Origin: Symbiodinium natans
Taxonomy: Eukaryota > Sar > Dinophyceae > Suessiales > Symbiodiniaceae
Assembly: GCA_905221605.1 (NCBI GenBank)
Contig: CAJNDS010000256.1
Location: 101,888 to 165,887, forward strand
Length of the DNA stretch: 64,000 bases
Reading direction: 5' to 3'
The notes under the pieces were generated by a model. It saw nothing but the letters and a program-made list of their open reading frames with translations, was not told the DNA's origin and made no database searches. Of this stretch, positions 51,830 to 63,990 are shown one piece after another. The position numbers were made by a program, and so were the translations under genes. Numbering within the stretch: the stretch's first letter is position 1; each line of letters opens with the position of its first letter.

Positions 51830-54800
51830 GAATTAGGAAATGTAAAATAGTCAAAATAATTTAAATAATTGAAATAATTGAAATAATTTAAATAAGTTAA
51901 ATGCCCCAGAGAGGGGGGTCCGGGCCCCTTGCCTCCCGGGAATTAAATAATTTAAATAGTTTGTAAATAATGGACCCCCCAAAATTATTTAAATTATTTA
52001 CATTGTTTCAATTATTTACAGTATTTAAATTATTTAATTCGGGCCGGGGAATTAAGTAATTCAAGTACTTTCAATATTTTTAATCATTTAAATAATTTAA
52101 ATGCCCCAGGTATTTAAATTATTTAAATTATGTAATTCCCGGGAGGCAGGGGCCCCGGCCCCCCCCCCCCCCCCCCCCTATTTGATTCCCCAGAACCACC
52201 CCCAATACTAAATGACGAGCCCGGGCCTCCCCCCAATACGAAATCACGAGCCCGGGCCTCCCCCCAATACTAAATCACGAGCCCGGGCCTTCTCCCAATA
52301 CTTAATTACGAGCCCTGGGCCTTCCCCCAATACTAAATTACGAGCCGATGAATTAAATAAGTGAAATAATGGACCCCCCAAAATGATTTAAATTATTGAA
52401 TTCGGGCCGGGGAATTAAAAAATTTAACTAATTTAAAGAATTTGAATAATTTAAATAGTTTAAATAATTTGAATGCCGCACGTATTTAAATTATTTAAAT
52501 TATTTCATTCCCGGGAGGCAGGGGGCCCGGACCCCCCCCCTGGGGCATTTAAATTGTTTAAATTAGGTAAATTATTTGAAGTAGGTAAATTATGTAAATT
52601 ATTTATTTCCCCGGAACCACCGCCAATACTAAATTACGAGCCCGGGCCTCCCCCCAATACCAAAACACTAGCGCGGGCCTCCACCCAATACTAAATCACG
52701 AGCCCGGGCCTCCCCCCAATACTTAATTACGAGCCCGGGCCCTCCCCCAATACTTAATTCCGAGCCGGTGAATTATAGATTTAAATAATGGACCCCCCAA
52801 ATTATTCAAATTATTGAAATTATTTTATTCGGGCCGGGAGTTAAATAATTTAAATAATTTACATAATTTAAATGACTTACATGCACAAGGTATTTAAATT
52901 ATTTAAAATATTTAAATTATTAAATTCCCGGGAGGCAGGGGGCCCGGACCCCCCCCCCTGGGGCATTTAAATTATTTTCATTATTTAAATTATTTAAATT
53001 ATTTAATTCCCCGGAACCATCTTACGAGCCCGGGCTTCCCCCCAATACTAAAGCACGAACCCGGGCCTCTCCCCAATACTAAATTACGAGCCCGGGCCTT
53101 CCCCCAATACTTATTAATTACGAGCCCGGGCCTTCCCCCAATACTAAATTACGAGCCGAGGAATTAAAAAAAACTTTAAACAATGGACCCCCCATTCAAA
53201 TAATTTTAAATGCCCCAGGTATTTAAATTCTTTAAATTATTTAATTCGGTCCGGTGAATTAATAATTTAAATTAAGTTAAATATTTTAAATAATTTAACA
53301 ATTTAAAAAATTTAAATAATGTAAATAATTTGAATAATTTAAATAATTTGAATAATTGAAATAATTGAAATGATTTAAATAATTTAAATACTTTAAACAA
53401 TTTAGATAATTTAAATAATTTAAATAATTTAAACAATTTAGATAATTTAAATGATTTACATAATTACAAAAATTTAAATAATTTGAATAATTTAAATAAT
53501 TTAAATAAATTAAATAATTTAAATGGGGTCCGGGCCCCTGCCTCCCGGGAATTAAATAATTTAAATGCCTGGGGCATTTAAAATATTTAAATTGTTTAAA
53601 CAAATATTTAGATTATTGAATTCCCCGGCCCGGCCCGAATTAAACAATTTAAATAATTTAAATAACTTAAATGCCCCAGGTGTTTAAATTACTTAAATTA
53701 TTTAATTCCCGGGAGGCAGGGGGCCCGGCCCGGACCCCCCCCCCCTGGGGCATTTAAAGTAAAGAAATAAATTAGAATATTTAAGTTTTTTAGATTTTTG
53801 TAAATAACTTATTTACATTATTTAAATTATTCAATTCCCTGGAACCACCCCCAATACCCCCCCCCCCCCCCCGGGCCTCCCCCAATACTAAATTACGAGC
53901 CGGGCCTCCCCCCGATACTTAACTACGAGCCCGGGCCTTCCCCCAATACTTATTAATTACGAGCCCGTGCCTTCCCCCAACACTAAATGACGAGCCGAGG
54001 AATTAAATAATTTAAATAGTGGACCTCCATTTAAATAATTCAAATGCCCAAGGTATTTATATTTTTTACATTTTTTAATTCGGGCCGGGGAATTAAATAA
54101 TTTAAAGAATTCAGAATAATTCAGAATAATTTAACTAATGTAAATAATTGTAAATCATTTAAATCATTTAAATAATTTAAATAATTTAAATAAATTAAAC
54201 AATTTAAATAATCTAAATAATTGAAGTAATGTAAATGCCCCCCGGGGGGGTCCGGGCCCCTGCCTCCCGGGAATTAAATAAGTTAAATCATTTACATACC
54301 TGGGGCATTTAAATTGTTTAAATTAATTAAATTATTTAGTCCGGGCCGGGGAATTAAGTAATTTAAATAATGTAGATGCCCCAGGTATTTAAATTATTTG
54401 AATATTTTATTTCCCGGGAGGCAGGGGGCCCGGACCCCCCCCCTGGGGCATTTAAATTATTTAAATTATGTATATTATTTAAATTATTTAAATACTTACA
54501 TTATTTAAATTATTTAAAGTAATTAAATGATGTAAATTATTTAAATTATTCAATTCCCCGGAACCACCCCCAATACTAAATTACGAGCCCGGGCCTCCCC
54601 CAATACTAAATTACGAGCCCGGGCCTCCCCCCATTACTTAATTACGAGCCCGGGCCTTCCCCCAATACCAAATTACGAGCCGGGGAATTAAATAATTTAA
54701 ATAATGGACCCCCCATTCAAATAAGTTAAATGCCCCAGATATCTAAATTATTTAAATTATTTAAGAAAATTAAATTATTTAAATTATTTACATTATTTAC

Positions 54801-55200
54801 ATTATTTACATTATTTTCATTATTTATTTCACCGGCCCGAATTAAATAATTTACATAATTTACATAATTTACATAATTTAAATAATTTTTATTAATTTAA
54901 ATAATTTACATAATTTAAATAATTTAATAATTTAAATAATGCAAATAATTTAAATAATTTAAAAAAACTAAATAATTTATAAAATCTAAATAATTTAAAT
55001 AATTTAAATATATTTTAAATGATTTAAATTATTTACATAATTTAAATAATTGAAATAATTTACATAATTTAAATAATTTAGATAATTTAAATGCCCCGGG
55101 GGGGGGTCCGGGCCCCTGCCTCCCGGGAAATAAATACTTCAAATAATTTCACTACCTGGGGCACTTAATTTATTTAAATTATTTAAATTATGTATTGCCC
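51830..55200. repeat. AT-rich higher-order array with GC-rich palindromic islands
   Basis: Most is built on TTTAAATAA-type 9-10-bp units. Set into it are CCCGGGAGGCAGGGGGCCCG islands (about 52139, 52509, 52927, 53708, 54414), the reverse form GGGGCCCCTGCCTCCCGGGA-like (about 51918, 53528, 54252, 55108), and clusters of a roughly 31-bp unit CCCCAATACTAAATTACGAG followed by CCCGGGCCT (52195-52340, 52620-52760, 53025-53155, 53840-53995, 54565-54680). The order of modules recurs every 370-780 bp. Confidence 0.9.
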
Positions 55201-55217
55201 CGGCCCGTTATTTAAAC

Positions 55218-55406
55218 TATCGCGGCTCGATTTGGCCAAATTTTGCCGGGCAGCCTCCGGGCAAAATTTGGCCAAATTGGGCTGCCCTTCGTATGCGATG
55301 AGAAATGCGCGGCTCGATTGGCCAAATTTTGCCCGGAGGCTGCCCGGCAAAATTTGGCCAAATCGAAACTATCGCGGCTCGATTTGGCCAAATTTTGCCG
55401 GGCAGC
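55218..55406. repeat. Foldback sequence with TTTGGCCAAA palindromes
   Basis: TTTGGCCAAATTTTGCC and its complement occur in alternating orientation around GGCAGCCTCCGGGC, forming at least two long potential stems (about 55225-55280 and 55318-55365). Confidence 0.85.
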
Positions 55407-55623
55407 CACAAGGAAAGTGTTTGGTCTTAAGGCTGGGCCCCTCGAGGGGTCAAAACGTTCGGGGTCTTAAGGCTGGGCCCCTCCACGAATCAAAAAGTTT
55501 TTGGTTTTAAGGAAAGTGTTTGGTCTTAAGGCTGGGCCTCTCGAGGGGTCAAAACATTCGGTTCTTAAGGCTGGGCCCCTCCAGGTGTCAAAAAGTTTTT
55601 GTCTTAAGGAAAGTGTTTGGTCT

Positions 55624-57152
55624 TGTTTCGCGCCACGTATGCTTCGACTTCCTCGCGGACGAGCCGGAATGGTGCGCGAAGCTGTGGGATAGACGGAGGA
55701 GCCTGGATAGAGTTTCGTGTGCTGTTGCTGTCTTGGCTTGCAGGGCAACGTGACAGGAACACAAGCACACTGTACATTCGTTCACCTTTCTTGTTTCTTT
55801 CTTCCTTTTTGTTGACTTCGTCTGTGTAGCTGCGCCCAGCCTGTACAGCTTTTTGCGCCCCCGGGATAGTTCTTCAGCGTCTCGGTCCTGGACGGCCAAC
55901 TCGCAGTGCACTGAGGGATAGTCACGTTAACCTTTTGGGATACTTCCCTAGACCCTTTGCAACTCGCAGTCGGACGGCTAGAGGACACTGGGGATAGGTG
56001 AGTGTTCAGGTGGATATCTTGTCAGGTGTACAACGTGCGGTCGGACGGCTAGCGGATACATCTGGACGATAGGCCACCAACCCCCTGGAGACAGCAACTT
56101 CGGGGATCCTTCCGATAACCGGTGTCGGGAGTGGCTTAGGAATACTTGGCTAGCTACCTTGTGTTCCCCGTTGGCAGGGATACTGCTGCTTCTGGAGCAA
56201 CTTAACACCTTACAACTGTATATACCACCTGCCTTGTCTACTTGGGTCTGATCAACCGGAATAGTGGACACAGCTTTCCTTGATTTGGACACTTCACACA
56301 GGTTAAGAGCCTTGTAGTTTCTGTACCGACTGAGCCGAAGGCGAGGCGGCGATAGTTCAACGTCATGACGGACTTGTGGAACGACGAGCGGGCACGAGAG
56401 GAATATGTGGATTTGGATCGGGCTAGCCATGTGGGGGGCGGACGCACCCCCGCAGGAGTAGGGAACGGATTATACGATGAACGCGCTGGAGATGAGGATG
56501 GGGATTGTGGCAGGGTTGTCGAGGGATATATGTTTGCTGGAGACGGCTTCCAGGAGGACTCGCGTTGTGGACGCAGCGGCTTGGGATATGCTCGGAGATC
56601 GGATAATGCGCTATCGGAGGAGGCGGGCACGATGATTTCAGGACCTGGGGTAATGGCAGAACGTTGGGATATCAGAGGAGTTGCCGGTTGTCCGTCAGAT
56701 CACAAGGAAGTGCTTGGGAATATGAAGCCTGGTGATCATGGACGTCACTTGGGAAAGGGCAGGCATGAGGTATATGGGAATATGAGGACAGGTGACCGTG
56801 GATTTGCGCAGGGGTACGAGTGTGAACGATTAGCGGGCGACGCACTTGGTGACCAGGAATATGCACAGGGGCCTGGGCTTGCACAACGTGCGGTCGGACG
56901 GCTAGCGGATACATCTGGACGATAGGCCACCAACCCCCTGGAGATAGCAACTTTGGGGATCCTTGGGATAACCGGTGTCGGGAGTGGCTTAGGAATACTT
57001 GGCTAGCTACCTTGTGTTCCCCGTTGGCAGGATACTGCTGCTTCTGGAGCAACTTAACACCTTACAACTGTATATACCACCTTCGTTGTCTACTTGGGTC
57101 TGATCAACCGGAATAGTGGACACAGTTTTCCTTGATTTGGACACTTCACACA
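55624..57152 (+). mobile_element. 1.5-kb LTR-type insertion in the minisatellite (TRIM-like, 3' LTR truncated)
   Basis: Left border: GGTCT then TGTTTCGCGCC. Right border: ACTTCACACA then GGTCT. The 5-bp duplication GGTCT and TG...CA ends mark an integrase-type insertion. The last 270 bp (56883-57152) repeat 56030-56300 with few differences, so the left LTR would be 55624-56300 (677 bp) and the right one lacks its first 400 or so bases. Internal DNA is only about 580 bp with one ORF. Confidence 0.65.
56365..56925 (+). CDS. 186-codon Asp/Gly/Arg-rich ORF inside the small LTR-type element
   Basis: ATG at 56365 opens MTDLWNDERAREEYVDLDRA, and the frame stays open to 56925, ending inside the right terminal repeat (RAVGRLADTSGR). 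It is rich in Asp, Glu, Gly and Arg with loose repeats around YGNMRTGDRG and LGNMKPGDHG. No known family or Gag motif was recognised. It is the only sizeable ORF of the element and may be a relic or a small structural protein. Confidence 0.35.
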   Translation: MTDLWNDERAREEYVDLDRASHVGGGRTPAGVGNGLYDERAGDEDGDCGRVVEGYMFAGDGFQEDSRCGRSGLGYARRSDNALSEEAGTMISGPGVMAERWDIRGVAGCPSDHKEVLGNMKPGDHGRHLGKGRHEVYGNMRTGDRGFAQGYECERLAGDALGDQEYAQGPGLAQRAVGRLADTSGR

Positions 57153-58557
57153 GGTCTTAAGGCTGGGCCCTTCGAGGGGTCAAAACGTTCGGGTTCTTAA
57201 GGCTGGGCCCCTCCAGGGGTCGAAAAGTTTTTTGGTCTTAAGGAAAGTGTTTGGTCTTAAGGCTATAGGCCCCTCGAGGGGTCAAAACGTTCGGGGTCTT
57301 AAGCTGGGCCCCTCCAGGGGTCAAAAAGTTTTTTGGTCTTGAAGAAAGTGTTTTGTCTTAAGGCTGGGCCCTTCGAGGGGTCAAAACATTCGGGGTCTTA
57401 AGGCTGGGCCCCTCCAGGGGTCAAAAAGTTTTGGTCTTAAGGAAAGTGTTTGGTCTTAAGGCTGGGCCCCTCGAGGGATCAAAACGTTCGGGGTCTTAAG
57501 GCTGGGCCCCTCCAGGGGTCAAAAAGTTTTTGTCCTAAGGAAAGCGTTTGGTCTTAAGGCTGGGCCCCTCGAGGGGTCAAAACGTTCGGGGTCTTAAGGC
57601 TGGGCCCCCTCCAGAGGTCAAAAAGTTTTTGGTCTTAAGGAAAGTGTTTGGTCAAAACGTTCGGGGTCTTAAGGCTGGGCCCCTCCAGGGGTCAAAAAGT
57701 GTTTGGTCTTGAGGGAAGTGTTTGGTCTTAAGGCTGGGCCCCTCGAGGAGTCAAAACATTCGGGGTCTTAAGGCTGGGCCCCTCCAGAAAAAAGTTTTCG
57801 TCTTAAGGAAAGTGTTTGGTCTTAAGGCTTCGAGGGGTCAAAACATTCGGGGTCTTAAGGCTGGGCCCTCCACGATTCGCAAAGTGTTTGGTCTTAAGGA
57901 AAGTGTTTGGTCTTAAGGCTGGGCCCCTCCAGGGGTCAAAAAGTTTTGGTCTTAAGGAAAGTGTTTGGTCTTAAGGCTGGGCCCCTCGAGGGGTCAAAAC
58001 GTTCGGGTTCTTAAGGCTGGGCCCCTCCAGAGGTCAAAAAGTTCTTGGTCTTAAGGAAAGCGTTTGGTCTTAAGGCTGGGCCCCTCGAGGGGTCAAAACG
58101 TTCGGGGTCTTAAGGCTGGGCCCCTCCAGGGGTCAAAAAGGTTTTGGTCTTAAGGCAAGGGTTTGGTCTTAAGGCAGGGGCTCTCAAGGGGTCAAAACGT
58201 TCGGGGTCTTAAGGCTGGGCCGCCCCAGGGGTCAAAAAGTGTTTGGTCTTAAGGCTGGGCCCCTCGAAGGGGTCAAAACGTTCGGGGTCTTAAGGCTGGG
58301 CCCCCCCAGGGGTCAAAAAGTTTTTGGTCTTAAGGAAAGTGTTTGGTCTTCAGGCTGGGCCCCTCGAGGGGTCAAACAGTTGTTGGTCTTAAGGCTGGGC
58401 CCTTCGCACGAGGCCGGGTTCCCCCGGAAGGGGCCAGGCACCCCCTTCCACGAGTTAAAATGTGTAAATTATTTATTTAAATTATTTAGGTTCGGTGAGT
58501 TTTAGTAGTTTGAATCATGTAAATATTTGGCGGCCCCCAAAAACTCAAAATATTTAA

Positions 58558-58812
58558 ACCAATCGCAAGCCCTGGCCCCTAAGATTTTGGGCTAATTTTT
58601 TGCGCCAAAGTCAAATCGCAAGCCCTGGTCCCTAAGATTGTGGGCTCATTTCTTGCTCAAAAGAATCGCAAGCGCTGGTCCCTAAGATTTTGGGCTCATT
58701 ATTTGCTCCAAAGAGTCAAATCGCAAGCCCTGGTCTCTAAGATTTTGGGGTCGGTTTTTGTAAGAGTCAAATCGCAAGCCCTGGTCCCTAAGATTTTGGG
58801 CTCAATTTTTAG
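58558..58812 (+). repeat. Tandem repeat of about 55 bp, five copies
   Basis: AATCGCAAGCCCTGGTCCCT then AAGATTTTGGGCTCATTTTT, with small length changes. Confidence 0.9.
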
Positions 58813-58860
58813 TTATCACTTCTCTTCTTCTGCTTGCTTTTAACTGATAACACACAAGAA

Positions 58861-61090
58861 AGGAACTCATATGATAAAGCAGTGGAAGGGTAAGCGGAGG
58901 GCGACTCCTTGCGCGTGGACCTTTCCAGAATACTTCATCATATCCCTCCTCTCGGCCTATCTCTTCTGTTCCTTTCCTTACCCTTCTCCTTCTCGCAGTT
59001 CTTCCTTTTTGTTTTTTCTTACTTCGAAACGAAAGAGGGAAGGGAGAGATAAGGGGAGAGGATGGACAAAGAAGAGTGCCATCTTCTCAGCGCCTTGTTT
59101 TGTCTCTCCCTCTTCTCTACTCATATCTCTTCTATTCGTTTCTTTGCTCTTCCCATTAAACATGCAATCCTTGCTTGTCTCTCCTCTCTCCTTCTCTCTC
59201 CCTCCAAGGGGTGTCCTTCTTGGTCGTTTTCTGCATCTTCAAGCAAGACAAACGGACACCCAAAAGAAAACACTGAGGGTGTCCCTTTTGTTCGTTTGAA
59301 GACACAGAAAGCGATTAAGAGGGACGCCCGTTTTGGATTGGAAGCAAACCCAGCTGATGCTCATGATTTCTCTCTCTCCCTATATATGGGCAATGGAACG
59401 GGTGTCCTTTTCAATCGTTTTCTGCATCTTCAAGGGAGGAAGGGGCACCCCACAAGAAGGAAAAGTAACATAAGAGATAGGGAGGAAAATTGAAGAGCTC
59501 CTCTCTTTACTTAATCATTCCCTTTCCTCTCTTCTTATCTGCTATTTGTCTTCTTCGCTTGAAAAAGCAAAGTAAGGGAAAGAGGACCTTTCCATAATAC
59601 TTTGTCGTACCCCTCCTCTCGGCCTATCTCTTCTGTTCCTTTCCTTACCCTTCTTCTTCTCACAGTTCTTCCTTTTTGGTTTTCTTACTTCGAAACGAAA
59701 GAGGGAAGAGAGATAAGGGGGAGAGGATAGACAAAGAAGAGTGCCATCTTCTCTGCGCCTTGTTTTGTCTCTCCCTCTTCCCTACTCACATCTCTTCTAT
59801 TCGTTTCTTTGCTCTTCCCATTACAAATGCAGTCCTTGTTTGTCTCTCCTCTCTCCTTCTCTCTCCCTCCTCTTCTCTTGTTCCCCTCCAAACGACAAGC
59901 ACGCAAGAAAGGAGGAATTGGAGGCCCTGTTTCTTTCTTCTCCTGTTTCAATGGATGGGGAAAGTGAGCGGGGTTGGCTCCTTGCCCGTAGATTCGTAGA
60001 CCCTCCCATGCTTCAGCAAATCCCTCCTCTCGCCCTATCGCCTCTGTTCTTTACCTTGTTCCCAAACGGAAATCGAAAACGGGTTCCTTTACATGTTCAT
60101 CGTTCTTCCTGTTGTGTTTAATTTCAAAGGAAAAGAACAAGAGAAGAGAAAGATAAGAAAGAGAGGAAAGATGAAAACGAGCACCATCTTCTCTTTGCCT
60201 TATTTTTGCACCTCCCTCTCCTGTCTTCATTTATTTCCCATTCTTTTCATTGCTCTTCCCATGAATATTGCATTCCTTTTGATCTCTCCTCTCTCCTTTC
60301 TCTCTCCCTTCTCCTCTTGTTCTCCTTTAAAGCGCAAAAAACACACAAAAGGAAGCTCCGTTTCCTTTTTGAATAAAAGAAGGAAAAGAAGAAAAGAGAT
60401 AGGGAAAGACATTGAAGAGCTCCACTGCCTGTTGTTTCATTCCCTTTTCTCTCTTTCTATGTGTTGTTTCCTTGTCGTTTCAGAAAGCAAGCAAAACAAG
60501 GGCAGGGGGGCTTCCTGAAGAGGAGAGAGGTCACCTGTCTGCGAAAAGCTTGACTTTTTTAATTCTAGAGGGACAAGGGAGAGACAAGGAAGGGAGAGAT
60601 GATAGATAAAGAAGAACTCCATCTTCTTTGCGCCTTGTTGTGTTTCTCCGTCTCCTTGTTTCTTGTCTCTTCTCTTATTTTCAGTGCCCTCCAGAAAATT
60701 AGAATGGCCTCCTGGTTGTCTCTCCTCTCTCATTTCCCTTTCCCTTCTCTCCTTCTGCTTCCTTTCAAACTTTAACGGATAGAACACAAGAAAGGAACTT
60801 GTATGATAAAACAGTGGAAGGGTAAGCAGGGGGTGACTCCTTGCGCGTGGACCTTACCCTTATCCTTGTCATAATTCTTCCTTTTTAGTTTTTCTTATTT
60901 CGAAAAGACAGAGGGAAGGGAGAGATAAAGGAGAGAGGATAGATAAAGAAGAGTGCCATCTTCTTTGCGCCTTGTTTTGTCTCTCCCTCTCCTTTATCTT
61001 CATCTCTCTTCTATTCTTTTCTTGGCTCTTCCCATCAAAACTGTGTTCCTCTTATCTCCCTCCTTCTCTTCTCCTGTTGCCCTTTAAGTG
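58861..61090 (+). repeat. Diverged tandem units of purine block then pyrimidine block
   Basis: Five units keyed by ACAAAGAAGAGTGCCATCTT at about 59066, 59729, 60170 (degenerate), 60607 and 60940. Each has a GAAAGAGGGAAGGGAGAGAT-like purine run, that key, then CTTGTTTTGTCTCTCCCTC-like pyrimidines. Spacing shrinks from about 660 to 335 bp. GAAGAGTGCCATCTTC is a near-palindrome at the switch. ORFs here are repeat translations. Confidence 0.85.
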
Positions 61091-62855
61091 ACAACAAACA
61101 CAAGAAAGGAAGAACAAGAGTGGAACGGAAACCCTTCTTTTCCTGTCTTCTCCTGTTGCAATGAATCAGGAAAAGAGCATAGGAGATCAGGAAGGAAATT
61201 GAAGAGCTCATCTCGCTACTTTCTCATGCAATTTCCTTTCTATCCACCACACCAAAACACGACTCTCAGCTTCCAAATAAACCCTATTTAAGCCTTGCAC
61301 CCCCCTCCCCCTTCCCCCCATTCCCTTCTAGTTCATGATTTTCTTTTCTGATCACCCGAAAAACGCTGAGCAGTATGACAGACGTCAGAAGCGGCAGGGT
61401 ATGGCAGGGTGATCTGAGGTGTGTCTCTTCTCAGTCCTGGCCAGCATCGGCAACATCGTCACTTTTGGAATGAGCAATGTGTGGCCGGACTCTCGTCTCA
61501 CAGAGCGCGTATGAGCATGAGAGCCTCTTGCTCTCCCTCCCATGTGTCTGGCGATGCCAAGTTGTAGTTAGAAAGGAGACACTGCGTCAGACTGCATCAG
61601 CTCTGTTCTGCCGAAGTATACAACGTTGATGACATGGACTTTTGGCGGTGGCAAACGGTTCGAGCTTGTGCTGATGGTCACACGAAAGCCCAAACGCAAG
61701 ACATGTTGTGGTTTTGCTGAGAAAGAGCTCTGCCGTGGGAGTCTAAAACTCTGAAGTACAAGAAACTTTGTTTACGGCCGCAAAGAGAAAAAGCACACAC
61801 ACACACACAGCGACATTGCTGTGCATTTTCGCCGCTGTGATTCCAGTAGCGCCCCCCCCCCCGCCCGAGAAAGGCCCGGAGCTGGGCAGGAGCTTCCCCA
61901 TCAGCGAGAAGTTGAACGAACCTCCGAAAAAGACCCCTCCTATGGCTTCCTCCTGTTGATGTCCCAAAAGGTCTCGCAAGAAGTCCCCTCGAATACCATC
62001 CAGCCCTGGACCTGCTCAATTGGGATTTCTGGGGGTTTCCAACCCGTCATAACCTACAGCCTCCTCTCGACAGGAAACTTCGCGAGCCATTTTTGGCCTT
62101 AACTGCCGGCGGTTGAGAGGCTTACCCCATGAAACCAATCGCTCCACCCGGCCGGCGAAACATCCTCCCCAAACAAAGCGGCTAGCTGGATCAACATTTA
62201 TAACGATAGTGCTGGTGGCTCCACTAGTCAATTGCTGAGGCCAAGCCCCAGCCTGACCACTATCAACGACAGGGAAGCAGAGCCAAGCAAGGCGGGTGAG
62301 CCACCTGCTGTTTCGCCAGACTCTGGCCCCAGCAGGGCGAACGTGAGCAAGCGAGTAATGGCAAGTGCGTTCGTGTGAGCCCCAAGAAGATAGCCAAGCT
62401 CGGACGAAATCCATCATGGGCGGATCCCCACACCAGAAACCAAAGGCGAGTTGGAGCCCCCATCCCAATTGTGACCAAATCGAACAAACAAGCCCAACAC
62501 CTCGGTCACCTCGGGCCAAGCCCCAGCCCGCAAACATTCCACGTAGATTGTTGCTCCGACATGCGAAGCTCCACATGACGATGCTGCGCATGCTTCCCTT
62601 TTGCCAACAACGGTGACTTTAGCAAACGTCGACCGTAAGTGGAAGTCAAGAGCAAAAGACCCAAACATGGCCGCACCCGTCTTGGGCCGCGTCACGTCAG
62701 CTTGGCATCGGCCATGGCTGCGACTGATTTCTTTGATATTGAACGGAAAAAGGCCCACCCTTGGGATGCCCCATCTCATGTTGTTGGACACGACGTGGCA
62801 AGTCGCTCCCCTAGCAGCTGGCAGTCCAAGAACATCTGCACAGAGTCTGGCCCCG
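61091..62855. other. No firm gene; one weak exon candidate at 61432-61500
   Basis: After CTCTTCTCAG a frame reads LASIGNIVTFGMSNVWPDSR, a helix-like segment that might be a late MFS exon but has no diagnostic motif. A short CA run lies at about 61793-61810. The rest shows no recognisable coding sequence. Confidence 0.3.
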
Positions 62856-63990
62856 TTAATTGTCCCGACAAAGTGTACGGAGAGCAGCAATGGCACGGTG
62901 AAGACCCCGCTGCAAACCGAAAGACATCCGAGCCGAGCACTCGCGATGAGAGTCGTCCTTCTTACGGTGAAGAGCTTCGTCAACTTGTGAACAAACACTC
63001 TCCAAAAGAGTACGACCGTCTACTTCCGTTTCCCCCAAGCTCTCAAAAACCACCAGCTCGTAGCCCAAGTTAGCCGCTACGCAACGCTCTGCCCGGCGAC
63101 TCATATCTCGCTTCCTATCAGCATATTGATTTGCGCGGAAGAGGGTTTCTGGTGCCGCAAGGGAGAGATTAGTTGCCTGGAGAGGCGAAGTAACCGCGAG
63201 ATCGACCGCAACAGGAAGCGCCGCCAATTGTCCTGTCGCAAGTATCGGCTGGTCGGGCTTGTCGTCGCTCAAAAAGCTAGTCGGTTCCAATGCAGGAGCA
63301 GGAGAAAGCCCAGCCATGTTCGCGTAGCGATGGACCGTATTCCGGAGACAGTTATGAATCCCTGCTTTGAAGCCTTGACGCATACAACCCAAGATGACCA
63401 TGAGCATCAACAGCTTCGTTGCAAAATGCGCAAACATCTCCCAACCCAATCAATGGCAATCCGAGCCGCGTAACAATGACATCAGAAACTGCAGCGTTAC
63501 AGAATTGCATGTCTTTCGTAGGAGATGACGAACTTTGCATCCAAGCAGCAGAGCCGGTCGCAGACACACTCCGTAACCTAACCTCTCAATGACGCCCGGT
63601 CTACCGTCTAACGAATCTTGGAAAATATATCGATAAAAGGATTCCATGAGGTGGGCCTGGTCCAACGGAGAATTCACCTGATGGAATCCATCCCGATGAT
63701 CGGGGCAAAAAGGATAGAGATGGCGAATTGCAGCGATCTCCATTTCAACAGCTCGATCAACATAATCAGGCACCAAACGTTGGACATGATCAAAAGTTAA
63801 TCAAAAGCCTGATGTCGCGAGACGAGATATGAAACATCCGCAACTTGGCACACTTGCATACCTTTTTCGTATCGTGAATTGAGCAGGCCCAGCCCCCATT
63901 TCAAGGGTAGCTTGGGTCCACTGAACATGATTCCAGGAACGTTCCAAGATAGCTTCGAAACATTCTTTTTGGACGCGTTGGTGGGTCACC
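62856..63990 (-). pseudogene. Decayed non-LTR retroelement tail with zinc knuckle and RLE-like endonuclease
   Basis: Read from right to left on the minus strand, a frame near 63560-63450 gives VTRLGLPLIGLGDVCAFCNE then AVDAHGHLG, a C-x2-C...H knuckle with the last Cys changed. After a frameshift, 63449-62856 gives AGLSP, LEPTSFLSDDKPD, LPVAVDLAVTSPLQ, a Tyr/Lys-rich helix (NQYADRKRDMSRR) and LGYELVVFESLG. K-P-D followed about 16 residues later by a hydrophobic run and D, then a Lys-bearing helix, fits the restriction-like endonuclease at the C-terminus of R2/CRE/NeSL-type elements. Upstream minus-strand frames reach the window edge without clear RT motifs. Confidence 0.5.

Larger units (their letters stand above)
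55427..58400 (+). repeat. Minisatellite of about 104 bp, interrupted by a mobile element
   Basis: Unit: GGTCTTAAGGCTGGGCCCCT then CGAGGGGTCAAAACGTTCGG, then a second half with CCAGGGGTCAAAAAG and GGTCTTAAGGAAAGTGTTT. About two units at 55427-55618 and about eleven at 57158-58400. CCCCTCGAGGGG is a perfect 12-bp palindrome in most copies, while the partner half has an imperfect one. Confidence 0.93.

Noticed and set aside
57158-58400. CRISPR-like array
   Set aside because: Whole units repeat with no unique equal-length spacers, and the context is eukaryotic; it is a minisatellite.
62010-62050. ISGGFQPVITYS as a late SVOP exon
   Set aside because: Only five or six residues fit the family and the following residues do not; no usable splice borders seen.
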